From Anaerocolumna xylanovorans DSM 12503 (GTDB lineage: Bacteria; Bacillota; Clostridia; Lachnospirales; Lachnospiraceae): a stretch of 64,000 nt of DNA. The stretch covers positions 124,001-188,000 of the forward strand of contig NZ_FRFD01000004.1 in NCBI RefSeq assembly GCF_900143645.1, written 5' to 3'. The notes under the pieces were generated by a model. That model was not told the DNA's origin. It made no database searches and worked only from the letters and a program-made list of their open reading frames with translations. Both the position numbers and the translations under genes were made by a program. Of this stretch, positions 1-8,291 are shown one piece after another. Position 1 is the first letter of the stretch. Each line of letters opens with the position of its first letter.

Positions 1-137
1 ATGCTTCCGGAATAGATAAAGCCAATAATCAAAGTTCCGGCGATACAGGGAATAACAATCTCCTTTTTAAAAAGGAGTACCACCAGAATGAGGATGGTAA
101 TGATGATATACGCAATGTGCAAGGATGTTAAAGTCAT
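1..137 (-). CDS. N-terminus of a membrane permease-like protein, cut by the window edge
   Basis: The first 45 codons of a gene that runs off the left edge. The ATG at 137 follows a GAGGGAAT ribosome binding site. The translated start is strongly hydrophobic (residues about 8-23, then a KKE turn and a second hydrophobic stretch), as in many secondary transporters. It lies downstream of the FAD enzyme on the same strand, separated by a hairpin repeat, so it is probably co-transcribed and may carry the pathway substrate. I cannot assign a transporter family from 45 residues. Confidence 0.6.
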   Translation of the reverse strand, partial: MTLTSLHIAYIIITILILVVLLFKKEIVIPCIAGTLIIGFIYSGS

Positions 138-149
138 AGGATTCCCTCT

Positions 150-202
150 CTTTCTATTTGGGCAGTTTCGCAAGTAAGCTTGCGATATACATAGGGGTTA
201 GG
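150..202 (+). repeat. Hairpin repeat copy A
   Basis: About 50 bp with a T-rich left arm (CTTTCTATTT), the core GCAGTTTCGCAAG, a short loop and CTTGCGATATAC, followed by CATAGGGGTTAGG. The same arrangement occurs at 11883, 30015 and 44078. It sits between the FAD enzyme and the permease gene, in antisense orientation to both. Confidence 0.7.
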
Positions 203-1463
203 ATGCAAAAATATTAAGCAGTCCTTCCTTTTCAACATTTTCTCTGATCTCATTAATATCCGTCCTATACAAGTCAAGCTTTTTCATATGGTCAAAGAAA
301 ACCGAGCCTGAAAATGTATATTTCTTTCCAAGTCCCTCCTCGGTCTGCATCTCTTCCCCAACATAAGCTATCGCTTCTCCGATTGCTGTTTTTCTGGATA
401 AAATCAATAAAGGCTTCTCTTTTAAGAATCTGGTACTGTTGTACCCTGCCAGGACTCCGGTAACGATGGCTTCTGTATGTCCCACCAAAAGTCCTGCTTT
501 CTCTCCTGCACAAAAAAGATTTTTCATACCGTCAACCTTAAGGTCATTTGTTCTGGGTGACATATTGAAATATCTCATGGAATTGCCCTTTCCTCCGGAA
601 TAAGGATCTTCATAACGGGCATTTTCAAAACCGGGTATTCTGCGCAGCTTCTCCAGAGGGTAAAAAGGTGTCATAAGCTTGGCGTGGCCTGTATCAAGCA
701 GGATAATATTTTCTGCAAATTCTTTTAATGCATATTGCTGACAGGCTTTCACGCTTAAATGGTTTTCAATGAACTCTTCCGGTAACGGTATTACTGCAAC
801 TCCTTTCTGGTTTAGAGTATCTACAATTTCAGGTGCAAGTGATTCCTTATACAGCTTGCAGGAACCGCTCATGGCTCCCTTGGTGCCATTTGCCTTCTGT
901 CCGGTTATTTCATGGACTCCGCAAAGTCCTGCAAGACTTACCCTTCCGCCAAAACTCGGGCATCTTAAAACACACATTGCACACCCATTACCGTATTTAC
1001 TGCAATTATGCATGGGGCCTGCCGTACCGGTAGTATCAATAAAGGCATCCCCTTCGTAAACAGTTCCCTTTGAGGTCTCAACACTTTTAATAACCCCATC
1101 TTCTGCCTGTGCTTTTATGACTCTCTCCTGAAGCTTTACTAAAACCCCGATTTCTTTCAGGTAATTGGCAACAGCCGTGGGCGTCTTGGCAATATCATAA
1201 AGGCTTGCATGTTCATGCCCCGGAAAGCTGATATTGGTATGACGGCAGGTTTTATCAATAATGCGGAAAATTTCTCCTCCGCCCATGGCTATCATTTCTT
1301 CCGTTGCGGTAAATCTTCCGTTGTTTCTCATGATACCGCCTACGAGTCCGGTTCCCAAAAGAGAATCCGTTCTCTCTAACAAAACAACTTCTGCTCCCTG
1401 TATTCTTGCCGCATATGCTGCGGAACATCCGGCCCAGCCGCCGCCAGTGATTATTATCTTCAT
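198..1463 (-). CDS. FAD-dependent oxidoreductase, GidA-like fold, with a cysteine cluster
   Basis: A 421-residue flavoprotein. The N-terminus is a Rossmann dinucleotide fold (TGGGWAGCSAAYAA, then VVLLER for the ribose). Near the C-terminus GEKAGLLVGHTEAIVTGVLAG closes the FAD site as in GidA/FAD_oxidored proteins. Around residues 150-165 there is C-X6-C-X2-C-X3-C-P, which could hold an iron-sulfur cluster; this is inference. The start follows AGGAAGAACAG. The physiological substrate is unknown. The neighbouring aminotransferase, hydroxyacid dehydrogenases and racemase suggest oxidation of an amino- or hydroxy-acid. An operator and promoter lie about 250-320 bp upstream, with a terminator in between. 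Confidence 0.8.
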   Translation of the reverse strand: MKIIITGGGWAGCSAAYAARIQGAEVVLLERTDSLLGTGLVGGIMRNNGRFTATEEMIAMGGGEIFRIIDKTCRHTNISFPGHEHASLYDIAKTPTAVANYLKEIGVLVKLQERVIKAQAEDGVIKSVETSKGTVYEGDAFIDTTGTAGPMHNCSKYGNGCAMCVLRCPSFGGRVSLAGLCGVHEITGQKANGTKGAMSGSCKLYKESLAPEIVDTLNQKGVAVIPLPEEFIENHLSVKACQQYALKEFAENIILLDTGHAKLMTPFYPLEKLRRIPGFENARYEDPYSGGKGNSMRYFNMSPRTNDLKVDGMKNLFCAGEKAGLLVGHTEAIVTGVLAGYNSTRFLKEKPLLILSRKTAIGEAIAYVGEEMQTEEGLGKKYTFSGSVFFDHMKKLDLYRTDINEIRENVEKEGLLNIFAS

Positions 1464-1633
1464 CTGTTCTTCCTGCCTTTCTTTTCTGCTTGATGGTTAT
1501 CTTTTTTCATGTCTTTCTCATTGTGGTGATTTTTTTATTGTCTGCATCCTAATAAAAATTTTACAAAATTATATTATTTTCTCTTTCGTAGTATTTTCTA
1601 TCCTTTGCATTTTTAACATGTACTTAAAATAAA

Positions 1634-1674
1634 AAAGCAAAGACAGCAATGTATTTCAATTGCTTCTTTGCTTT
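1634..1674 (-). terminator. Strong intrinsic terminator
   Basis: On the minus strand a 16-bp stem (AAAGCAAAGAAGCAAT with ATTGCTGTCTTTGCTTT, one bulge) is followed by TTTTTTATTTT. It would end transcripts from the aminotransferase operon. It also lies between a good promoter (1707-1735) and the FAD gene, so it may act as an attenuator. The rest of 1464-1821 is AT-rich and holds a possible weak promoter (TTGTAA, 18 nt, GACAAT) nearer the FAD gene. Confidence 0.85.
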
Positions 1675-1706
1675 GAAAAGAATTTGTAATTCTATTTATT
1701 TTAAAG

Positions 1707-1735
1707 AGTATACATAAACTAACCCGTCTTTACAA
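1707..1735 (-). promoter_or_regulatory. Promoter facing the FAD oxidoreductase gene
   Basis: TTGTAA (1735-1730), 17-nt spacer, TATACT (1712-1707). The -10 centre is 65.5 bp from the centre of the operator at 1767-1783, exactly the distance at the divergent promoter near 6050. Transcription would begin near 1700 and immediately enter the terminator at 1674-1634. Confidence 0.6.
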
Positions 1736-1766
1736 CTACCAAGTTGTATATTTTTCAGGCCCTATA

Positions 1767-1783
1767 GTGGACATTTTGTACAC
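1767..1783. promoter_or_regulatory. Operator copy 1 (RTGKACA-N3-TGTMCAY)
   Basis: GTGGACA TTT TGTACAC: two 7-bp half-sites with a 3-bp centre and one mismatch between arms. The same 17-bp architecture recurs at 6109 and 7387, flanking the PucR gene. Inferred binding site of that regulator. Confidence 0.7.
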
Positions 1784-1821
1784 AATCCCCCTTTTTTCCC
1801 GTCAATCCGGCAGGAATGTCC

Positions 1822-3036
1822 TTACTCTGCCGCTATCAGCTTATGGGTAAATTCCTTCATTCTTACAAGAGCCCTGCCGATATTTTCCTCAGAAGCAGCA
1901 AAGGAGATCCGTATAAATTCACTGCAATTCTTTCCAAGTCCGACTGCCGGTATTACCGCTACCTGTTCTTCCTCCAAAAGCTTTCCTGCGTATCCCATTC
2001 CTGTAAGCCCGGTTTTGCTTACATCAACCATAAGGTAAAAAGCTCCCTTAGGTACGATATAGGATAAACCTTTTATAGAATCAAGCCCTTTTATCAGAAG
2101 GTCTCTGCGTTTTGCAAAGCTTTCCTTCATAAATGCAACTTCTGCTTTTGTCCTGCCCGTATCCATTCCCCTGGCAGCGCCAATCTGGATAAATGTCGGC
2201 GAACAGGTAGTGGAGTATTGATGGATTTTTAAGATAGCACCTGCTTTTCTTTCCTCTGCGGTAAGATAGCCAAGGCGCCAGCCCGTCATAGCATAGGTCT
2301 TGGAAAAGCCGTTAATGACAACGGAGCGCTCCTTCATCCCGGGAAAGGAAGCAATGGAATAAAATTCGGTACCCTCATAAAGAAGGCTGCTGTACATTTC
2401 ATCGGATACAATCAGAAAGTTATGCCTGTCCGCCAATTCAGAAAGTTCTTCTAACACTCTTTTCCCATACACGGCTCCCGTTGGGTTGTTGGGATTATTG
2501 ATAACTAACAGCCTGGTCTTGTCACTGATATGCCGCCGTACTTCTTCTGCATCAATCTGAAAGCCACTTTCCTTCTTTAAATCAATAATTACCGGAACTC
2601 CCCCGCTTATCTTCACCATGTTTTCATAGTTCACAAAGGCAGGTGAAAATAAAATAACCTCATCCCCTTCATCAATTAAAGCCAACAACGTGTTGTTAAT
2701 GGCCTCCGCCCCGCTGCTGGTTACCAAGATTTCCGTACGGAAATCATAGAGAACACCTGTCTCCTGCTTTATCTTTTCTGCCAGCTTCTCCCTTAGGGGC
2801 TCATAGCCTCTGTTGGAGCTGTAATGGGTAAAGTTATCTCTTATAGCCTCTATGGTTGCTGCCTTTATATCCTCCGGCGTATGAAAGTCCGGTTCTCCGG
2901 CACTTAAGGCGATAATTTCCTTTCCTTCCTTTCTTAGCTCATCCACCCGGTTAAGTACTGTCCTGATAAGAGAAGGCTCCACCTTCTTAACCCGCATGGA
3001 ATCACTGTTACTATCATAATCTGTTCTCAAATCCAT
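1822..3036 (-). CDS. PLP-dependent aminotransferase, fold type I (AspC/AAT-I family)
   Basis: A 404-residue class I/II aminotransferase. Visible landmarks are the AGEPDFHTP start region, NNPNNPTGA (cofactor-binding Asn), VSDEMYSSLLYEG (Asp for the pyridine nitrogen) and SKTYAMTGWRLGY with the Schiff-base lysine. It interconverts an amino acid and its 2-oxo acid. It is last in an operon with two D-2-hydroxyacid dehydrogenases, so a cycle amino acid, oxo acid, hydroxy acid is plausible. A GGAGGG site abuts the ATG directly, which is too close; TTG at codon 3 or the ATG at 2997 are alternatives. Amino-acid specificity cannot be read. Confidence 0.88.
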   Translation of the reverse strand: MDLRTDYDSNSDSMRVKKVEPSLIRTVLNRVDELRKEGKEIIALSAGEPDFHTPEDIKAATIEAIRDNFTHYSSNRGYEPLREKLAEKIKQETGVLYDFRTEILVTSSGAEAINNTLLALIDEGDEVILFSPAFVNYENMVKISGGVPVIIDLKKESGFQIDAEEVRRHISDKTRLLVINNPNNPTGAVYGKRVLEELSELADRHNFLIVSDEMYSSLLYEGTEFYSIASFPGMKERSVVINGFSKTYAMTGWRLGYLTAEERKAGAILKIHQYSTTCSPTFIQIGAARGMDTGRTKAEVAFMKESFAKRRDLLIKGLDSIKGLSYIVPKGAFYLMVDVSKTGLTGMGYAGKLLEEEQVAVIPAVGLGKNCSEFIRISFAASEENIGRALVRMKEFTHKLIAAE

Positions 3037-3042
3037 CCCTCC

Positions 3043-4032
3043 TTACTCATAGATATCGTTGGAACAACGCCCGGTTTCTTCATATTCCTTCAGATTTTCA
3101 AAGGTTGTAAGAATCATATTTTCAATGGCGGTGTCCGTATAAAAGCTCATATGGGCAGTATAGATAACATTCTCCCTGCCAAGAAGCTCACGTAATGTCT
3201 CATCTTCAAAGGTATCCTTCTCTGCCTTCCTTCGGATATAGGGTGTTTCCCTGTCATAGACGTCAAAGGCCGCTCCTCCAATCTTACCATTCGTAAGACC
3301 GGCAAGGACTGCCTCGTAATCCATCAGTCCGCCCCTCGCCGTATTGACTAGAAGCACTCCGTCCTTCATTGTACCTATGGTATCCCTGTTAATAAGCTTT
3401 TCACTCTTCTCTGTCAATGGGCAATGCAGGATTATGATATCACTTGAGGCCAGTACCTCCTGCAGATCCGTATAGGCTGCACTGTCCTTCACCTCTTCGT
3501 TCTGATACAGGTCATGGGCAATGATGCGGCAGCCAAAGCCTTTCAGGACTTGTATGGTTCCGGCTCCGATTCTGCCCGTGCCGATAACTCCTACGGTCAT
3601 ATTGCGCAATTCCCTTCCCCTTAAACCATTCAGAGTAAAATCATACCTCTCTATCATAAAGAGTTCTCTTTTCATATGGCGTAAAAGCATAAGCACCAGA
3701 CAAATGGTATGCTCTGCAATGGCATTTGGCGAATATTTCGGTACATTAGCTCCTCGAATGCCAGCCCTTTCCATGGCTTTCCCGTCCATGTGGTCCGTAC
3801 CTGCTGCCCTGGAAGCAAGATAGCAGACTCCCGCGCTTTTAAGCTCTTCCGCTTTTTTAGGCGTCACCTTGCAGCTTGTGGTAATCCACAGGGCGTCAAA
3901 ACCCCTAAAGACATCCGCTCCCGCTGTATTAAAGTCAAAGTCCGCAAAGACCAGTTCAAAGCCAAACCGTCTGTTGCATTCATAAATATAGTCCATTTCC
4001 TCTTCATTTGCCTGAAACACAAGAACCTTCAT
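3043..4032 (-). CDS. D-isomer-specific 2-hydroxyacid dehydrogenase (D-lactate dehydrogenase-like)
   Basis: A 329-residue NAD-dependent enzyme that reduces a 2-oxo acid to a D-2-hydroxy acid or the reverse. The NAD motif is GTGRIGAGTIQVLKGFG. HCPLTEKSEKLIN and NTARGGLMD follow, and the catalytic His is in TAHMSFYTD. Its sequence is closer to the D-lactate dehydrogenase branch than to phosphoglycerate dehydrogenase. The ATG follows AAAGGAG at normal spacing. Only 6 nt separate it from the downstream aminotransferase gene, and it lies just behind the exporter gene, so it is clearly in one operon. Confidence 0.88.
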   Translation of the reverse strand: MKVLVFQANEEEMDYIYECNRRFGFELVFADFDFNTAGADVFRGFDALWITTSCKVTPKKAEELKSAGVCYLASRAAGTDHMDGKAMERAGIRGANVPKYSPNAIAEHTICLVLMLLRHMKRELFMIERYDFTLNGLRGRELRNMTVGVIGTGRIGAGTIQVLKGFGCRIIAHDLYQNEEVKDSAAYTDLQEVLASSDIIILHCPLTEKSEKLINRDTIGTMKDGVLLVNTARGGLMDYEAVLAGLTNGKIGGAAFDVYDRETPYIRRKAEKDTFEDETLRELLGRENVIYTAHMSFYTDTAIENMILTTFENLKEYEETGRCSNDIYE

Positions 4033-4050
4033 CCTGCTTTTCTCCTTTCT

Positions 4051-4944
4051 TTATACCAGCAAAAAGCTGATAAGGGGTATGGTCACCAGGGACAGCACCG
4101 TACTTAGGAAGACGCAGGAAGAAGCAAATCCTGCATTCCCGTCATATTTTTCCGCAAGCATAACCGTTGTGCTGCCGGCAGGCATAGCCGAGAGCAATAC
4201 AATGACTCCCGTTACCAGATTATCTATCGGAAAAAGCTTTAAGATGCCAAGAACAGCAAGGGGAATACCAATAAGCCGGATTACCGAAAAATAAAAAAGC
4301 TCCTTGTTTAGAATTTCCTTTATCCTGATTTCTGCCAGAATTGATCCTATTACTATCATAGAGACTGCCGTATTACAGCTGCCGATACCCGTAAGAGCCT
4401 TTAAGAAAAAGGCCGGAAGCTTTACCTGGGTTAACATCAGGACAAAGCCAGCTGCTACCGCTATGATACAGGGATGGGTAAGAAGCTTCTTTGCCGTGGA
4501 TTTCCCGTCTGTTTTCGTAAAGAGCTTAAGTCCCGAGGACCACATGGCAAACCGTAAGGGAATCAGAGCAACAGAGGCAAAAAGAAGCCCCTGGCTGCCA
4601 AATACAGATTCTGCAATTGGATTTCCAAGAAAGCCCGCATTGGAACATATCACTCCGTAACGAAGCACTGCCTGCCTGTCCCTGTCCGTCCTTTGAAAGA
4701 GAACCTTGCTTAACAGTACATAAAGGATTTGTGCCACAAGGGCTATGATTAATACCGCAGCACAGTTTTTCAGTATGCTGTAGGACCACTTTATCAGAAA
4801 GGAATTGACGATATTGCAGGGGAGTATGATTCCAATAATGAAATCCGTGAATTTCTTCCGGTTTTGGTTCGTTATAATTCCTTTCTTATTCGCATAAATT
4901 CCTGCCGCTATAAATAAAAACAGTGTTCCCTGCAATTCAAACAT
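4051..4944 (-). CDS. AEC-family permease (auxin efflux carrier type)
   Basis: An integral membrane protein of about 297 residues with around ten hydrophobic segments. The N-terminal LFLFIAAGIYANKKGI and the interior NAGFLGNPIAESVFG are typical of AEC transporters, which often move organic acids such as malate. I start it at ATG 4944 because the protein then begins directly in the first membrane segment and AGGAGAGG lies upstream. A GTG at 4995 overlapping the previous stop as GTGA would add 17 hydrophilic residues. Its place between two hydroxyacid dehydrogenase genes suggests that it carries the hydroxy or oxo acid. Confidence 0.85.
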   Translation of the reverse strand: MFELQGTLFLFIAAGIYANKKGIITNQNRKKFTDFIIGIILPCNIVNSFLIKWSYSILKNCAAVLIIALVAQILYVLLSKVLFQRTDRDRQAVLRYGVICSNAGFLGNPIAESVFGSQGLLFASVALIPLRFAMWSSGLKLFTKTDGKSTAKKLLTHPCIIAVAAGFVLMLTQVKLPAFFLKALTGIGSCNTAVSMIVIGSILAEIRIKEILNKELFYFSVIRLIGIPLAVLGILKLFPIDNLVTGVIVLLSAMPAGSTTVMLAEKYDGNAGFASSCVFLSTVLSLVTIPLISFLLV

Positions 4945-4991
4945 CTCTTTTTCCCATTCCTCTCCTGTCTTAAGACCGCCTTTTTCCGAAT

Positions 4992-6017
4992 TCACTCTTT
5001 GCTTTGGAACTCATAACGGTAATAATTCATTACTGCCGATATTCCCTTATTTTCTTCAAAGCTGTCTTTTAATTTGTTTACCGGATAGGAAACAGGCCTT
5101 CCTTTAAGTACCTCTGATATGCCAAGGGCCGACTGGTAAGCCATCCTCTCCAAGGCTTCTGCCGTAAAGGCAGCAGTATGGGGAGTTACAATCACATGTT
5201 CCATATGTAACAGCGGATTGTCAGGCTTTGGCAGATTTCCTTCAAATACATCCAGAGCTGCTCCCATAATCCGGTGGTCCTTCAACACCCGGATCAGCGC
5301 TTCCTCGTCAATGATTTCCCCCCGCCCGGTATTGATTAGAAATGCCTCCGGTTTCATTAAAGAAAGTTCCTTCTCTCCGATAATATGCCTGGTGGAAGGA
5401 CTTCCCGGCAGATGCAGGGATAAGAAATCCGCAGAAGAAATTACCTCCTCCATATTATCCGTAAGAAGGGCATAATCAACCTTTTTCGTTCCCCGTATCT
5501 TACGGCTGTAGCCAATGACATTCATATTCAGTCCGAAGGAAGCCATCTTTGCTACTTGTGTTCCGATGTTGCCCATCCCGATAATACCGAGGGTCTTGCC
5601 GGTCACGTCACTGCCATAAAGCTTTCTGACCTCCATATTTCCGCTCTTTAAGCCGTTATTATAATGGATTGCCCTCTTTGCCAGCATCAGGATAAGTCCG
5701 ATGGCATATTCCGCAACGGACCTCTGGTTGGATTGTGCCGCATTTGTCACCTGTATGCCAAGCTTTGCGGCAGCCTCCACATCAATGCAGTCAACACCTA
5801 CACCGTGCATGGATACAACCTTTAGCTTCTTGCAGGCTTGTAAGACCCGCCCGGTAATATTACCGTTTCGTGTCAGGATACCGTCACAGTCGGCGCCTTC
5901 CTCTATCAGGATATCCTCCGTTATGCCGGAGCCCATCCTGATTTCATAGCCCTGCTCCTTTAAGAAGTCAATTCCCTTCTTATCAATAGGCTCTGTAATC
6001 AAAATTTTATAACCCAT
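4992..6017 (-). CDS. D-2-hydroxyacid dehydrogenase, phosphoglycerate-dehydrogenase-like
   Basis: A 341-residue NAD-dependent dehydrogenase with GIIGMGNIGTQVAKMA as the NAD motif, LHLPGSPSTRHIIGE, INTGRGEIIDEEAL, and the catalytic His in VTPHTAAFTAEA. It lacks the C-terminal ACT regulatory domain of many serine-pathway SerA enzymes and lies in a catabolic-looking operon, so I do not call it serA. First gene of the leftward operon; GGAGGTGCTGC precedes the ATG. A 65.5-bp operator-to-promoter arrangement upstream links it to PucR control. Confidence 0.85.
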   Translation of the reverse strand: MGYKILITEPIDKKGIDFLKEQGYEIRMGSGITEDILIEEGADCDGILTRNGNITGRVLQACKKLKVVSMHGVGVDCIDVEAAAKLGIQVTNAAQSNQRSVAEYAIGLILMLAKRAIHYNNGLKSGNMEVRKLYGSDVTGKTLGIIGMGNIGTQVAKMASFGLNMNVIGYSRKIRGTKKVDYALLTDNMEEVISSADFLSLHLPGSPSTRHIIGEKELSLMKPEAFLINTGRGEIIDEEALIRVLKDHRIMGAALDVFEGNLPKPDNPLLHMEHVIVTPHTAAFTAEALERMAYQSALGISEVLKGRPVSYPVNKLKDSFEENKGISAVMNYYRYEFQSKE

Positions 6018-6048
6018 GCAGCACCTCCGTTGATTTTAGTATAGTGAA

Positions 6049-6077
6049 AGTATAAAAGCAGGGATATTTTCTGACAA
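6049..6077 (-). promoter_or_regulatory. Promoter of the dehydrogenase-AEC-aminotransferase operon
   Basis: TTGTCA (6077-6072), 17-nt spacer, TATACT (6054-6049), start expected near 6043. The operator centred at 6117 is about 74 bp upstream of that start, a usual position for an activator. Confidence 0.7.
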
Positions 6078-6108
6078 TAATCACTGTGTACCCTTTTTTT
6101 ATGTATCA

Positions 6109-6125
6109 ATGGACACTTTGTCCAT
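6109..6125. promoter_or_regulatory. Operator copy 2, perfect palindrome
   Basis: ATGGACA CTT TGTCCAT, perfect 7-3-7 inverted repeat in the divergent region between the dehydrogenase operon and the PucR gene. A lone half-site-like GTGTAC is at 6086-6091. Confidence 0.75.
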
Positions 6126-6207
6126 TTCAAATAGCAGCCGATATATTTATTATGGATGCATGCTAATAACATGGCACACAGAAAATGCAGGAAGGTATGG
6201 TGATTGT

Positions 6208-7377
6208 ATGAGCCTGACAGTGAAAAGTATTGTTGAAAACCAACTGTTAAAGGGAGTAAGAATAGTGGCTGGCTTCTTAGGAGAGGCCGCACCCATCACA
6301 TGGGTAAATGTTATGGAAATACTGGACTCTCCTAATTCCATACAGCGGGGGGAGCTTCTTGTGACCACCGGTTATAAGCTGGATAGCCAGGAAATGTTTT
6401 CTGATCTGATTTCCATTCTGAAAAAGAACGGTGTCAGCGGCATTGCCATTCAGACAGGCTGTTATCTTGACAAAATCCCCTCCTATATTCTGGAGGAATC
6501 CGATGCACTGGGCTTTCCCGTCCTTGAGATTCCGCAAAACTATACTTTTTCTGAAATCCTTAGGGTGCTTATCCAGAAAATCAACGCCGAAAAATCTGAA
6601 CCGGAGCTTACTGACGAATCTTCCCGCTCCATGTTCTTATTTATCCATGACACCCTAAGCCAGCATGCCATCCGGCTGTTTGAGGAGGATACCGCAAAGG
6701 CCGCTTACCTTTTCTACATCCGCCCCATCAATCAGTACGCTGTAAATGAGTCTACCGCCCAGAGCTGCTTAAACCGGATTAAGTCCTACCTGTCAGACCA
6801 GGCAGAAACCTGTGCCTACAAAACGAATAAAAACGGAACGGCCTATTTTCTTATGATTTTTGAAGATGAGGGCAAATATCTCTCCATGATTTATGATTTC
6901 AGCATTGTGCTGACCTTTTTATCCGAGCAGCAGGGTATGAATTATTATGTGGGCATTGACCGGATCAAGTCCACAGATTCCTTATATCTTTCCTTCGAAC
7001 ACGTAACGGACTGCACGGACCTGCTGCAAAGCATCCATGCCAAGAGGGGGGTATGCTCCTATGATAATATGACCTTTATCAAGATGTTTGGCGTCCTTCA
7101 CCAGAACGAGCACTCCTTCGTATCGGACAATCAGGCACTCCAGATTCTTTTGAACTACGACCGGATTAACCATACCAATTATGTGCAGACCTTACGGTTC
7201 TATCTGGCGGATAACTGCAATATATCAAGAGCGGCAAACAGGCTCTATATTCATAGGCATACCCTGCAAAAGCGCCTGGATAAAATTTATAACCTCTGCG
7301 GTATTAACCCCGACGATTACTATGCCAGACTGTATATGTCCATCTCTCTTTTATTTCACGATTATTTTGCCTTCTGA
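6208..7377 (+). CDS. PucR-family transcriptional regulator
   Basis: A 389-residue regulator. Residues 1-120 form the PucR N-terminal domain (LTVKSIVENQLLKGVRIVAG, then NVMEILD and LLVTTGY). The C-terminus is the PucR-type helix-turn-helix (LRFYLADNCNISRAANRLY followed by IHRHTLQKRLDKI). Family members are usually ligand-responsive activators of purine or amino-acid catabolism. The frame is open further upstream to 6109, but similarity begins at the ATG at 6208, which has GGAAGG upstream, and 6109-6125 is an operator. It is divergent from the dehydrogenase operon and upstream of the racemase gene. Its likely regulon is these neighbours, each with the 17-bp palindrome. Confidence 0.88.
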   Translation: MSLTVKSIVENQLLKGVRIVAGFLGEAAPITWVNVMEILDSPNSIQRGELLVTTGYKLDSQEMFSDLISILKKNGVSGIAIQTGCYLDKIPSYILEESDALGFPVLEIPQNYTFSEILRVLIQKINAEKSEPELTDESSRSMFLFIHDTLSQHAIRLFEEDTAKAAYLFYIRPINQYAVNESTAQSCLNRIKSYLSDQAETCAYKTNKNGTAYFLMIFEDEGKYLSMIYDFSIVLTFLSEQQGMNYYVGIDRIKSTDSLYLSFEHVTDCTDLLQSIHAKRGVCSYDNMTFIKMFGVLHQNEHSFVSDNQALQILLNYDRINHTNYVQTLRFYLADNCNISRAANRLYIHRHTLQKRLDKIYNLCGINPDDYYARLYMSISLLFHDYFAF

Positions 7378-7386
7378 CAGTCGCAG

Positions 7387-7403
7387 GTGGACAGAATGTA
7401 CAC
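7387..7403. promoter_or_regulatory. Operator copy 3
   Basis: GTGGACA GAA TGTACAC, same architecture as at 1767 and 6109. It lies 110 bp upstream of the racemase-like gene. The best -10 candidate (TATGCT, 7469-7474) is 76.5 bp from the operator centre, one helical turn further than at the other two sites. No good -35 is present, which fits an activator-dependent promoter. Confidence 0.65.
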
Positions 7404-7512
7404 GTTTTTTGCTAAAGTGATTACTTTTCTTAGAATTCCTTTAAAGAACTTTACAGCAAAACCACTGATATGCTATCGTTATCTAAAAATTGATCTTGGA
7501 AAGGGGCAGCTT

Positions 7513-8238
7513 ATGAAAATAAAAGGCGGTTATACCAATTACGGACAGTTTATCGGCATTCTTATGATGGATACCGTATTCCCAAGACTCCCCGGGGATA
7601 TGGGAAATGCCAGAACCTATAAGGTTCCTGTAAAGTATTATACGGTAAGAAATGTGTCAGCAGAAAAGCTTAATGCCTCCAATGCAGAAAAGGTTCTGTT
7701 AGAGCCCTTTATCCAGGCGGCAAGGGAATTGGAAAAAGAGGGATGCCTGGCAATTACCACAAGCTGCAGCTTCCTGACCGGCTTTCAAAGACAGCTTGCA
7801 GATGCCGTCCATATTCCGGTGTTTACCAACACCCTCCTTCTTGCCCCTTTTATTCATTCCATGCTAAACAGCAGCCTTAAAATCGGTATTTTTACAGAAA
7901 GAGCAGATTTGATACACGATGATTATTTTCTCCAGCTTGGCTGGTCCGGTAAGGATATTCCCGTGTGCATCAGCGGCATGAAGAAGGCCTCTCCTTTTAC
8001 CAAACTCTTTATCGATGATAATGTGGAGGGAGATTTGGAGGTTTTAGAGGATTGTATCAGAGAACTTACCCTCCGGCACATGGAAGAAAATCCCGATACC
8101 GGTGCCATTATTCTGGAATGCACCAACTTCGCCCCCTTTACCAACCTGATACAGACCCTATCCGGTGTACCGGTTTTTGGAATCAACCAGCTATTGGAAT
8201 ATATTGATTCCTGTATATTGGCACCTAAGTACTATTAA
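7513..8238 (+). CDS. Aspartate/glutamate racemase-like family protein
   Basis: A 241-residue protein of the Asp/Glu/hydantoin racemase superfamily. The paired catalytic cysteines fit AITTSCSFLTGFQ and AIILECTNFAPF, which face each other in the two-domain fold. Members are cofactor-independent racemases or decarboxylase-like enzymes, so substrate cannot be given. The ATG at 7513 has an excellent GGAAAGGGG site 6 nt upstream; the frame is open earlier, but that part contains the operator. It belongs to the PucR cluster and may supply or remove the D-enantiomer used by the dehydrogenase/aminotransferase pair. Confidence 0.8.
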   Translation: MKIKGGYTNYGQFIGILMMDTVFPRLPGDMGNARTYKVPVKYYTVRNVSAEKLNASNAEKVLLEPFIQAARELEKEGCLAITTSCSFLTGFQRQLADAVHIPVFTNTLLLAPFIHSMLNSSLKIGIFTERADLIHDDYFLQLGWSGKDIPVCISGMKKASPFTKLFIDDNVEGDLEVLEDCIRELTLRHMEENPDTGAIILECTNFAPFTNLIQTLSGVPVFGINQLLEYIDSCILAPKYY

Positions 8239-8291
8239 TTTCTTATGGTTTTTCCAGAATAACTATTGCCGTGTTTAAGTCAAAAACTCAC

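Noticed and set aside
769..1059. Open frame on the plus strand inside the FAD gene
   Set aside because: Antisense shadow of a well-supported gene; no ribosome site, no recognisable product. The same applies to many frames opposite the ABC, nitrogenase-like and dehydrogenase genes.
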